A stretch of DNA of 64,000 bases from the NCBI GenBank assembly GCA_031254035.1, contig JAIRVF010000065.1, positions 1 through 64,000 on the forward strand. Direction: 5' to 3'. Under the pieces are notes generated by a model that was not told where the DNA came from, made no database searches, and was given only the letters and a program-made list of their open reading frames with translations. This DNA is from Paenibacillus sp. GTDB taxonomy: Bacteria > Bacillota > Bacilli > Paenibacillales > Paenibacillaceae. Positions 36,432 through 44,155 of this stretch are shown here, one piece after another (within the stretch, counting starts at the first letter, position 1; each line of letters opens with the position of its first letter). A program made the position numbers and the translations under genes.

Positions 36432-36451
36432 ATCCACGATCCGTCGTGGAT
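36432..36451. promoter_or_regulatory. Perfect inverted repeat upstream of liaF
   Basis: ATCCACGA and TCGTGGAT are separated by four bases, ~50 bases before the liaF start. It could be a regulator-binding site or an mRNA hairpin. I cannot tell which. Confidence 0.35.
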
Positions 36452-36555
36452 TTAATAATAGTGTACAACATGTTATAAACAACGGATAGCGGCGCTGGAA
36501 TGATGTTGAGGTCGGTCTCGAGGCTGAGTCGGTAGGGATTTTCTTACAAAAGAGA

Positions 36556-36583
36556 AAACATCCGCCCATATAAGCGGATGTTT
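36556..36583 (-). terminator. Rho-independent terminator of the 54-residue gene
   Basis: AAACATCCGC / GCGGATGTTT stem with a TTTTCTCTTTT tail on the minus strand, ~30 bases after the small gene's stop. Confidence 0.75.
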
Positions 36584-36613
36584 CGAGGTTAAACATTTTA
36601 TGTTTCCGAGAAA

Positions 36614-36778
36614 TTAATTTTTCTCTTCGAATTTTGCATTAAATTTCTCATTTGGGGTTTTGGAGTTGCTGCTTTTAGGACTGCTGCTGTTTTGGGGAGC
36701 GTTCGTGCTCTCTTCAGCAAATTCAGCATTGAACTTTTCATTTGGCGTTTTGTAGTTTTGATTTTTTTGCTTTTCCAT
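36614..36778 (-). CDS. Small hydrophilic protein with duplicated KTPNEKFNA motif (54 residues)
   Basis: A 54-codon gene with an excellent AGGAGGTGAAACATAAC site before ATG 36778 and its own terminator. The product has no hydrophobic segment. It contains two copies of KTPNEKFNA(E/K)F, at residues 10-20 and 40-50, each followed by acidic residues, joined by a Ser/Asn/Pro linker. Composition and repeat layout resemble gamma-type small acid-soluble spore proteins (which repeat an EFASETNA-like unit), but the motif itself is different. Spore-protein assignment is a guess. Confidence 0.75.
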   Translation of the reverse strand: MEKQKNQNYKTPNEKFNAEFAEESTNAPQNSSSPKSSNSKTPNEKFNAKFEEKN

Positions 36779-36913
36779 GTTATGTTTCACCTCCTAGCCA
36801 GCTTCGTAACTGGCAAATCTTCGTTGCCACGGGGTTTTGTACTTTTCCCCTTCCGTAGTATGTGAAACATCGCAATATTTATGCAAATATACAAACACCC
36901 GCCATTCCATACA

Positions 36914-36961
36914 AAAAAGCCTTTTACCCGATCCATCCATTTTGAAAAGGGTAAAAGACTT
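36914..36961 (-). terminator. Rho-independent terminator of the 3D-domain gene
   Basis: GTCTTTTACCC / GGGTAAAAGGC stem then TTTTTT on the minus strand, starting just after the stop. Confidence 0.75.
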
Positions 36962-36966
36962 GTATA

Positions 36967-37782
36967 TTAGATAACTTCTTCAAGCAAAGAAGCCGGAACA
37001 AACTTGTATGTTTGGATGACTTTGCCCAGAGTATTCAACATCTTCTCACTGCATTTTCCGTTTCCACGTTTGATCACTTGAATCTCGACCTCCTTTTTTC
37101 CCCATTCCTTATAAACCTGCTTGATCGTGGCAAAATAAAGGTCGATTTTACGTCCCTTAATCGCAGACCCTACATCGGCTACCACAGCGTAACCATAATC
37201 AGGAATATATACAATGGTACCGAGCGGAAACACCCGCGGATCGGCAGCGATGGTTGAGATCGTGTTTTTGTCTCTGCGGACCTTGACGCCGGAATAGGTA
37301 ATGCCGTACTGCGGATGGTCCGGCCGTTTGCCCGTGGATTCATAACCTGCAGTATAGCCTGTCGCCATAACCCTCATGGTATGGATGATTTGATCATGCT
37401 TTGGAGCCGTTACAGCAACCGATCCTTGCTTGTTCACGTTCGGGTTCACCTTGGTTTGCGGGTTGACCAGCACAGGAAGCGCCTTCGAAGTGAATTTGGG
37501 CATAAATTCATTTTGCGTCATCGCCGTGAATTGTTCCGCTTTTCTCTGGTTGATATCGACAATCTTGAACATTTCCGGATTCGTGGCATATTTTAACGGT
37601 TTGAGATAGTAGTCATTCGTTGCGATGATCGAATTGGGATTCTGGTTATCCTTACCCATGTCTTTATCCATGGTAAAGCCAGTCGTGATTGAAAACGCAG
37701 CATACAGGTTTGGCGTATCCATAAACAACCCGAACAAAAGCATGCAAAATAAAACCCTCTGCCATGTTTTTACCTTCATCAT
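36967..37782 (-). CDS. Secreted 3D-domain protein (putative peptidoglycan lytic enzyme)
   Basis: 271 residues. An N-terminal signal peptide (~1-29, ends NLYAA). The C-terminal 3D domain (~135-250) has the start VMATGYTA and the three aspartates that name the family: [20 protein letters not shown] and IDLYF. The fold is shared with MltA-type lytic transglycosylases and with Bacillus YuiC/YocH. Strong GGGGGAGG before ATG 37782 or 37779. Substrate presumed to be cell-wall glycan; it may act in spore germination or wall turnover. Confidence 0.88.
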   Translation of the reverse strand: MMKVKTWQRVLFCMLLFGLFMDTPNLYAAFSITTGFTMDKDMGKDNQNPNSIIATNDYYLKPLKYATNPEMFKIVDINQRKAEQFTAMTQNEFMPKFTSKALPVLVNPQTKVNPNVNKQGSVAVTAPKHDQIIHTMRVMATGYTAGYESTGKRPDHPQYGITYSGVKVRRDKNTISTIAADPRVFPLGTIVYIPDYGYAVVADVGSAIKGRKIDLYFATIKQVYKEWGKKEVEIQVIKRGNGKCSEKMLNTLGKVIQTYKFVPASLLEEVI

Positions 37783-38028
37783 TTGAAATCCTCCCCCTTA
37801 CTAGCGAAGGATGTCCAAATGATTTGGCATTTATACATGTGTTTTCAACACAGGTAGAGAACGAAGATACGGTTAGAGTGCCGCCACGGTTTTATTCACC
37901 CAGAAGAAGTTCCGCGCGTTTCCCTATCAGTATGTCCAATCAAGTAAGAAAAACTAGAATAATCTAATAGAGAAATAACCTTCCTATTTTAATCTTTATT
38001 TACAACTTTTACGATGGGAGTGTTGATA

Positions 38029-38733
38029 ATGGCAGTTAGAGTTCGAAAAGTTGGAAACGAGATCGTTACAATCATGGACGCAGCCATTCGAAGCAAATCG
38101 GCGGGAATCTTACGTGCCAGGGTTCGCCTGGTGCAAAACGGTTCGCACGTATTGAAGCATTCGTTTATCCGCGTGACCAGCGACGGAAGTATGCTGTTCA
38201 CACAGAAGACTCAGTTTTCCAAGGGGAAGGCAAACATGGCGGGGACATTCGGCAAATGTTTCAAAAAAATTACCAGCGCTAATTTTACAATTATCAGTCA
38301 CAAGCGCAGCGGCAGCATTCGAGGCTCAGTCAATGGAAAAGGCATAGTTCCAATCCGTGTTGTTAACAAAACAGCCAAGCCGAATATTCTCAAATTTCAA
38401 AACGGCACGCCCGTACCTGTTGAGGCGACAGATCATCCGCTGGAAGCAGATTTGAAACGGCTTGCCAATAAAATACGCCGTATCCTGAGCAAGGTTTTTT
38501 CCGCAGGCAAACAAAGTGGCTGCAATTGCGGCTGCAGAAATAATGCCAAACCCGTTTCCGTGTCGGCTAATCCAGATTGTCTGCGTAGCTGCCTAATCGG
38601 CTGCGGCGTTTCAGCTGCTGGCATTGCATTCATCATCGGATGTGCCATCCTGATTTTTCCGTTTTCATTTTTTTGTCTTTTAGGATTAGGAATTCTCGGC
38701 GTTTGTCCGATTTTCTGCATCGAGTCTTGTTAA
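38029..38733 (+). CDS. Tandem paralogue 1: basic protein with 11-cysteine hydrophobic tail
   Basis: 234 residues from ATG 38029 (GGGAGTG seven bases upstream; the in-frame ATG at 38014 overlaps that site). Residues 1-163 are basic and soluble-looking with no signal peptide. Residues 164-234 hold 11 cysteines: 165, 167, 169, 184, 188, 192, 205, 216, 226, 230, 234. Between C192 and C226 lies a hydrophobic stretch (GIAFIIGCAILIFPFSFFCL). The protein ends in Cys. C77 occurs only in this copy. I do not recognise the N-terminal family. The layout resembles the halocin C8 precursor; see findings. No transporter, protease or modification enzyme flanks the array. Confidence 0.85.
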   Translation: MAVRVRKVGNEIVTIMDAAIRSKSAGILRARVRLVQNGSHVLKHSFIRVTSDGSMLFTQKTQFSKGKANMAGTFGKCFKKITSANFTIISHKRSGSIRGSVNGKGIVPIRVVNKTAKPNILKFQNGTPVPVEATDHPLEADLKRLANKIRRILSKVFSAGKQSGCNCGCRNNAKPVSVSANPDCLRSCLIGCGVSAAGIAFIIGCAILIFPFSFFCLLGLGILGVCPIFCIESC

Positions 38734-38880
38734 CGCCAACGATCATCAAAATATACGCCCCATGGTTCCGCTCACTTCCCTAGTAGTACGTCCAATCAAG
38801 CAATAAAACAAGAATAGAATTATAGAGAAATAACTTTTCAATTCAACTTTTATTTACAACCAACGATGGGAGTGTTGTCA

Positions 38881-39582
38881 ATGGCAGTTAGGGTTCGAAA
38901 AGTTGGAAACGAGATCATCACAATCGTGGATGCAGCCGTTCGAAGCAAATCGGCGGGAATCTTACGTGCCAGGGTTCGCCTGGTGCAAAACGGTTCGCAC
39001 GTATTAAAGCAATCGTTTATCCGCGTGACCAGCGATGGAAGTATGCTGTTCACGCAGAGGGCTCAGTTTTCTAAGAGGATGGCAAATATTGCGGGGACAT
39101 TCGGCAAACGTTCAAAAAAAATTACCAGCGCTAATTTTACAATTATCAGTCACAAGCGCAGTGGCATCATTCGAGGCTCAGTCAATGGAAAAGGAATCGT
39201 TCCAATCCGCGTTGTTAACAAAACAGCCAAGCCGAATATTCCTAAATTTCAAAACGGCACGCCCGTACCTGTTGAGATTGATCGGCAGCTGGAAGCCGAT
39301 TTGAAACGGCTTGCCAATAAAATACGCCGTATCCTGAGAAAGGTTTTTTCCGCAGGCAAACAAGACGGCTGCAATTGCGGCTGCAGAAATAATGCCAAAC
39401 CTGTTTCTGTGTCGGTTAATACAGATTGTCTGCGTGACTGCTTAGTGGGCTGCGGCCTTGCAGCTGCTGCCATTGCATTCATCATCGCATGTGCCATCCT
39501 GGTTGTTCCGTTTTCATTCTTTTGTTTTTTAGGAATAGGAATTGTCGCAGCTTGTCCGCGTTTCTGCATCGATTCTTGTTAA
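38881..39582 (+). CDS. Tandem paralogue 2: basic protein with 11-cysteine hydrophobic tail
   Basis: 233 residues from ATG 38881, with the same GGGAGTGTTGTCA site as its neighbours. By hand alignment residues 1-163 differ from paralogue 1 at ~19 positions (~12%), while the 71-residue tail differs at ~17 (~24%). All 11 tail cysteines are kept with identical spacing: C-x-C-x-C-x14-C-x3-C-x3-C-x12-C-x10-C-x9-C-x3-C-x3-C. The upstream ~60 bases (TATAGAGAAATAAC onward) and the downstream TAACGCCAACGATCAT are conserved with the other copies, so the duplication unit includes the control region. Confidence 0.85.
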   Translation: MAVRVRKVGNEIITIVDAAVRSKSAGILRARVRLVQNGSHVLKQSFIRVTSDGSMLFTQRAQFSKRMANIAGTFGKRSKKITSANFTIISHKRSGIIRGSVNGKGIVPIRVVNKTAKPNIPKFQNGTPVPVEIDRQLEADLKRLANKIRRILRKVFSAGKQDGCNCGCRNNAKPVSVSVNTDCLRDCLVGCGLAAAAIAFIIACAILVVPFSFFCFLGIGIVAACPRFCIDSC

Positions 39583-39670
39583 CGCCAACGATCATCGATG
39601 TTGCAAGAATAGAATTATAGAGAAATAACTTTTCAATCTTTATTTACAATCAACGATGGGAGTGTTGTCA

Positions 39671-40372
39671 ATGACAGTTAGGATTCGAAAAGTTGGAAAC
39701 GAGACCATCACAATCGTGGACGCAGCCGTTCGAAGCAAAACGGCGGGAATCTTACGTGCCAGGGTTCGCCTGGTGCAGAACGGTACACACGTATTAAAGC
39801 AATCGTTTATCCGCGTGACCAGCGACGGAAGTATGCTGTTCACGCAGAGGGCTCAGTTATCCAAGGGGATGGCAAATGTTTTTCAGACATTCGGCAAACG
39901 TTTCAAAAAAGTTACCAGCGCTAATTTTACCATTATCAGTCACAAGCACAGTGGCAGCATTCGAGGCTCGATCAATGGAAAAGGAATCGTTCCAATCCGC
40001 GTTGTTAACGAAACAGCCAAGCCGAATATCCTCAAATTTCAAAACGGCACGCCCATACCTGTTGAGACAGATCGGCCGCTGGAAGCCGATTTGAAACGGC
40101 TTGCCAATAAAATAAGCCGAATCCTGAAAAAGGTTTTTTCCGCAGACAAACAAAGCGGCTGCAATTGCGGCTGCAGAAATAGTGCCAAGCCCGTTTCGGT
40201 GTCGGCTAATAGGAGGTGTCTGGAAGCTTGCCTTCTCACCTGCGGCATTGCAGCTGCTACCATTGGACTCATTATCGCATGTGCTGTCCTGATTTTCCCG
40301 TTTTCAGCATTTTGTTTATTTTTAATAGGACCTCTGGGCATTTGTCCGCTTGCCTGCATCAGGAATTGTTAA
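39671..40372 (+). CDS. Tandem paralogue 3: basic protein with 11-cysteine hydrophobic tail
   Basis: 233 residues from ATG 39671 (MTVRIRKVGNE). Compared with paralogue 2, the N-terminal 163 residues differ at roughly 24 positions (~15%), the tail at ~28 of 71 (~39%), yet all 11 cysteines and their spacing are unchanged. The tail reads CLEACLLTCGIAAATIGLII and ends CIRNC. Only 88 bases separate it from paralogue 2, compared with 147 bases between 1 and 2. A bidirectional terminator follows. Function unknown; a self-protected bacteriocin-like peptide is one hypothesis. Confidence 0.85.
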   Translation: MTVRIRKVGNETITIVDAAVRSKTAGILRARVRLVQNGTHVLKQSFIRVTSDGSMLFTQRAQLSKGMANVFQTFGKRFKKVTSANFTIISHKHSGSIRGSINGKGIVPIRVVNETAKPNILKFQNGTPIPVETDRPLEADLKRLANKISRILKKVFSADKQSGCNCGCRNSAKPVSVSANRRCLEACLLTCGIAAATIGLIIACAVLIFPFSAFCLFLIGPLGICPLACIRNC

Positions 40373-40408
40373 CGCCAACGATCATGTTGTAAAATATAAG
40401 CCCCAATG

Positions 40409-40454
40409 TGTAAAAGAGCACTCGTTTCCTATAGAAACAAAGTGCTCTTTTACA
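40409..40454. terminator. Bidirectional terminator between the paralogue array and thrS
   Basis: TAAAAGAGCACT..GTTTC pairs with GAAAC..AGTGCTCTTTTA; A/T runs lie in the stem base on both sides. It can stop the rightward array and the leftward thrS transcript. Confidence 0.8.
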
Positions 40455-40487
40455 TATGCTAGGGCCGACTTCTTTCAATTCCGCTGC

Positions 40488-42428
40488 TTAAAAAATAACG
40501 CGATTTGCGATTTGCTCTTTCAGCATAGCAACCGCCTCAGAGAGCGGCATAGCGCCAAGATCTCCCTCTCCGCGTTTGCGGATGGAAACGGAATTTGCAT
40601 TCATTTCATTTTCGCCAACGATAAACATATAAGGGACTTTTTCAAGCTGAGCTTCACGGATTTTGTATCCCAATTTTTCATTGCGCAGATCGGCATCCAC
40701 GGCTACGCCACTCAGCTGCAGCTGATCAGCCACCTGCTTCGCATAGTCCTCGAACGCAGTCGATACCGGAATGACTTTAACCTGAACTGGAGAAAGCCAA
40801 AGCGGCAACGCTCCCGCGAAATTCTCAAGCAAGAAAGCTGTAAAACGTTCCATGGTACTGATAATACCGCGATGAATAACAACAGGGCGGTGTTTTTGAC
40901 CATCATCGCCGACATATTCCAGTTCAAAACGCTCAGGCAGCAAGAAGTCCAGCTGTACGGTAGACAGCGTTTCTTCTTTGCCCAGCGCTGTGCGGATCTG
41001 CACGTCCAGTTTCGGACCGTAGAATGCTGCTTCTCCTTCCGCTTCGAAGAACGGAATGTCGGTTCCCTCAACAACTTCACGCAGCATACGCTGGGACATT
41101 TCCCACATCTCGTCGTCCTGGAAGTATTTCTCGGTGTCCTCCGGATCGCGATAAGACAAACGGAAACGGAAATCGTGGATGCCGAAGTCTTCATATACCT
41201 TCGTGATCAACTGGATTACGCGCAGGAACTCTTCCTTGATCTGGTCCGGACGGCAGAAAATATGGGAATCGTTCAGCGTCATCGCACGTACACGGTGAAG
41301 ACCAGTCAAAGCGCCGGACATTTCATAGCGGTGCATCATGCCAAGCTCGGCTATCCGGATCGGCAGATCGCGGTAGCTGTGCATGGAGCTCTTATATACC
41401 ATCATATGGTGCGGGCAGTTCATCGGACGAAGTACAAGTTCTTCGTTATCCATTTCCATTTTAGGGAACATGTCTTCCTGGTAGTGATCCCAGTGTCCCG
41501 AAGTTTTATAAAGTTCTACATTACCAAGTACCGGAGTGTATACATGCTGGTAACCAAGGCTTTCTTCCAAATCTACAATATAACGTTCCAACGTACGACG
41601 CAGCTTAGCGCCTTTAGGTAGCCACATAGGGAGACCTTGTCCCACAAGCTGAGAGAACGTGAAAATTTCGAGCTCTTTGCCAAGTTTGCGGTGGTCGCGT
41701 TTCTTTGCTTCTTCAAGAAAATGCAAATGTTCGTCGAGCTGCGCCTTTTTGGCAAATGCAGTACCGTAGACGCGCTGAAGCATTTTGTTTTTGCTGTCTC
41801 CGCGCCAGTATGCACCCGCCACGTTCATCAGCTTGAATACCTTAATTTTGCCTGTGGAAGGCAAATGCGGTCCGCGGCAAAGGTCAAAGAATTCGCCCTG
41901 CTCATAAATCGTGATGATGCTGTCTTCAGGCAATGCGTTGATCAGTTCCAGTTTGTATGGATCGCCCAGCTCGCCGAAAACCTCAAGCGCCTCCTGGCGG
42001 CTAACCTCTTTGCGTACGATTGGCAGATTTTCTCCAACGATGCGTTCCATTTCCTTTTCGATCTTTTGCAGATCTTCCGGATTCAGCGGATGCTCCAGAT
42101 CCATGTCATAATAAAATCCACCTTCGATCACCGGGCCTACGCCGAGCTTCACCTCTTTGGCTCCAAACAAACGTTTGACCGCTTGAGCCATCAAGTGGGC
42201 CGAGCTGTGACGCATTACTTCGAGACCATCTGGAGAATCCAAGGTTACGATCTCGATCAAGGCACCATCCTTGAGCGGGGTGGACAGATCGACGACGATC
42301 CCATCCATTTTGCCTGCCGCCGCATTTTTCTTCAAACCACTGCTAATAGAGGCAGCCACATCTTCAATAGTGCTTCCTTCTGCATATTCCCGGACTGATC
42401 CGTCTGGGAGCTTAATACTTACTGACAC
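40488..42428 (-). CDS. thrS: Threonyl-tRNA synthetase
   Basis: 646 residues, full length. Domains in order: TGS (1-62), editing domain ([25 protein letters not shown]), class II catalytic core with [11 protein letters not shown] and [14 protein letters not shown], and anticodon-binding domain ([16 protein letters not shown] onward). Start GTG 42428 follows AAGGAGGAATTTAC. It charges tRNA-Thr. A T-box leader precedes it, so expression should rise when uncharged tRNA-Thr accumulates. Confidence 0.97.
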   Translation of the reverse strand: MSVSIKLPDGSVREYAEGSTIEDVAASISSGLKKNAAAGKMDGIVVDLSTPLKDGALIEIVTLDSPDGLEVMRHSSAHLMAQAVKRLFGAKEVKLGVGPVIEGGFYYDMDLEHPLNPEDLQKIEKEMERIVGENLPIVRKEVSRQEALEVFGELGDPYKLELINALPEDSIITIYEQGEFFDLCRGPHLPSTGKIKVFKLMNVAGAYWRGDSKNKMLQRVYGTAFAKKAQLDEHLHFLEEAKKRDHRKLGKELEIFTFSQLVGQGLPMWLPKGAKLRRTLERYIVDLEESLGYQHVYTPVLGNVELYKTSGHWDHYQEDMFPKMEMDNEELVLRPMNCPHHMMVYKSSMHSYRDLPIRIAELGMMHRYEMSGALTGLHRVRAMTLNDSHIFCRPDQIKEEFLRVIQLITKVYEDFGIHDFRFRLSYRDPEDTEKYFQDDEMWEMSQRMLREVVEGTDIPFFEAEGEAAFYGPKLDVQIRTALGKEETLSTVQLDFLLPERFELEYVGDDGQKHRPVVIHRGIISTMERFTAFLLENFAGALPLWLSPVQVKVIPVSTAFEDYAKQVADQLQLSGVAVDADLRNEKLGYKIREAQLEKVPYMFIVGENEMNANSVSIRKRGEGDLGAMPLSEAVAMLKEQIANRVIF

Positions 42429-42483
42429 GTAAATTCCTCCTTAATTTTCAAAAACATAAGGCAGCCTTTCCCAAAAAAAGCAT

Positions 42484-43000
42484 TAAAAAAACACCCATCC
42501 CTTAAAAGCAAGGGACGAGTGTTATACCCGTGGTTCCACCCAAATTCGATAACCCCAAATTCATAAATCATGCAAAAGCGGTTATCCTTCATCAGCATTT
42601 AATAACGGAATGACCCGGCGGCTCATACAAGTTTTCTCCTAGAGGTTGTTCAAAAAGTTCGCTTTTGATCACGAAGTGAATCAGGAAGCAGACTCGGCAT
42701 CGAATCTTGAATTCAGCCGGGCCTTCCGGTGCTCACGTACCCACTACGTACGCTCCGCTCCTCAGTCCCTAGCTTCATCCAACTGAAGCGTTTTGAAAAA
42801 ACGCACATCGGAAGCACAAGCTTCGGTGCTGAAAACCGATCTTTTTGAACAAGCACTTAAAACAGAAAACATTCCTAACCGCAGCTACAAAGGGGTAGAC
42901 CAAAGTCGGAATAAACGTGGGAAAATTTCAGCCTATGTTTCCCCTCTCTGAAACGTCCGTTTCTAAGGTCCATGTCTTTGTCGAAGCTTTTATCGAATTA
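42484..43000 (-). promoter_or_regulatory. T-box riboswitch leader of thrS, interrupted by a repeat
   Basis: The T-box core GGGTGGAACCACGGG is at 42527-42541 (minus strand). The terminator hairpin (CACTCGTCCCTT / AAGGGATGGGTG then T7) is at 42484-42522. Stem I lies at ~42898-42970: GACC/GGTC and CGGA/TCCG pairs enclose a specifier loop with ACT, a threonine codon, at 42904-42906, and the distal part has AGAGAGGGGAAAC ... AGGCTGAAA. A family 1 repeat (42640-42860) separates Stem I from the antiterminator region. Confidence 0.85.
42640..42860 (+). repeat. Dispersed repeat, family 1 (copy C, ~221 bp) inside the T-box leader
   Basis: Begins AGAGGTTGTTCAAAAAGTTC and ends CTTTTTGAACAAGCACTTA, with inverted ends. 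The flanking leader segments pair with each other (GCGGTT with AGCCGC, GTTTTC with GAAAAC), so the element sits in the loop of a leader stem. Confidence 0.75.
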
Positions 43001-43006
43001 TGTGTT

Positions 43007-43035
43007 ATTATAAGTCCCAGTCTTTTTCCCGTCAA
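43007..43035 (-). promoter_or_regulatory. Predicted sigma-A promoter of thrS
   Basis: TTGACG (43030-43035), exactly 17 bases, TATAAT (43007-43012) on the minus strand; the -35 box abuts the ytxC stop codon. Transcription would start near 43000 and give a ~570-base leader. Confidence 0.8.
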
Positions 43036-43036
43036 G

Positions 43037-43939
43037 TTACAACTTCCCCGTTTCCCTAAAATAAGCATGACAATCGGGGCAGTATCTGCAAATCTCCATC
43101 CTTTGCTCAAAGATTTGCGACAGAGTCCGGATGATCGCCATATGAGGCTCCCTCGTGTGGATGATGATTTTGGCCGGAGATACTGAGATCAATGTCGTCA
43201 CCACCGCATCTTCCATTTGCAAATCCTGCTGATCCAGCCGCTCTACCACCACGCTTTCATCATTGCGGTATTGGAGAGGTTCCATTTCTTCATCCAGGAG
43301 CAATATGTCCTGCCCGCCTTTATGGATCAAATGAACCAGCGGTACCTGCGGCTGTTGGAAATATACGAAGTATTTGAGCATATGCACAAATTCTTCATAT
43401 TGACGGTCCATCAGAAATTCATCTACCGCATACTCCACAATTTCCCTGAGCTCTTTCACATACGTCTGCGCACGAAAGGTAAGAAACCCGTCTATATGCA
43501 GCAGCGGTCTTTCGGTCAAACATTGCCTTATGCCCTGCTCCAGCATGCCTCGGCGGCGGCCCCATGGTTCGTTAAGTTCAGGGTTCCTTTCCAAAATCAT
43601 CAGGCATTGCTTCAAGATTTGCGCATGCTCTTCAGGTTCCGGAAAATCGAATTCATCCTCCAGGATCTTCTCCACCAACTTCTGCTCTTTTTCCAGCAAA
43701 ATATACTCCGCCACTGTTCTGGCAGCTGTTTCATATACCTGCTGCAGCTGGTTTCCCTTGAAAAAGCGCGGATCATCCTCACGGCAGCACCAGAACACGA
43801 TCTTCTCATGGACCGAACAGCTGATGGCAAGAGTTTTGTACTTTTTATGTAAAACCTGGTTCGCTTCCGAAACCATGCGGTTATATTGCTCCGCTTCTTG
43901 CGGAGTGGCGGTACGGGCTGCAATGCTGAACAGTTCCAT
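43037..43939 (-). CDS. ytxC: Putative sporulation protein YtxC
   Basis: 300 residues from ATG 43939 with AAAGGAG upstream. The sequence and its place directly upstream of thrS match B. subtilis ytxC. Notable features: EYILLEKEQKLVEKIL, the central helical EFLMDRQYEEFVHMLKYFV and a C-terminal CRYCPDCHAYF that could bind a metal. Biochemical role is unknown; the family is restricted to endospore formers. Confidence 0.85.
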   Translation of the reverse strand: MELFSIAARTATPQEAEQYNRMVSEANQVLHKKYKTLAISCSVHEKIVFWCCREDDPRFFKGNQLQQVYETAARTVAEYILLEKEQKLVEKILEDEFDFPEPEEHAQILKQCLMILERNPELNEPWGRRRGMLEQGIRQCLTERPLLHIDGFLTFRAQTYVKELREIVEYAVDEFLMDRQYEEFVHMLKYFVYFQQPQVPLVHLIHKGGQDILLLDEEMEPLQYRNDESVVVERLDQQDLQMEDAVVTTLISVSPAKIIIHTREPHMAIIRTLSQIFEQRMEICRYCPDCHAYFRETGKL

Positions 43940-44011
43940 GGAGTTCACTCCTTTCAAAAATCCTTCTTACAAAGTATATGTCTCTGTAAGGGGGATATAC
44001 GGGAGGGATCG

Positions 44012-44074
44012 ATGGAAAACAACCTAACATTTCTCAGGCGGAATCGACATGAAAAAGCTTGGAAAAACCGTTAG
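44012..44074 (+). CDS. Possible 20-residue basic peptide gene
   Basis: ATG 44012 follows a strong GGGAGGGATCG site and encodes MENNLTFLRRNRHEKAWKNR before TAG. A stable hairpin follows 22 bases later. The peptide is very basic. It is the only feature on the plus strand between ytxC and mqnC. A chance combination cannot be excluded. Confidence 0.35.
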   Translation: MENNLTFLRRNRHEKAWKNR

Positions 44075-44091
44075 ACTTAAAGTCCAAATCA

Positions 44092-44124
44092 AACAAAAAT
44101 CCCGCTTCAAAGCGAAGCAGGATT
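44092..44124 (-). terminator. Rho-independent terminator of mqnC
   Basis: Minus strand AATCCTGCTTCGC / GAAGCGGGATT stem with TTTTTGTTTG after it. Confidence 0.75.
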
Positions 44125-44155
44125 CTCATAAAAAAGGAGTATTCTAGTCTATAGA

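Noticed and set aside
38029..40372. Tandem repetition as a CRISPR or satellite array
   Set aside because: The repeated units are full protein-coding genes of ~790-850 bases with conserved reading frames, not short spacer-separated repeats.
40350..41621. 423-codon open frame antisense to thrS
   Set aside because: Lies entirely on the complement of an unambiguous thrS; composition (many Phe, His, Arg) is typical of shadow frames; no start signals.
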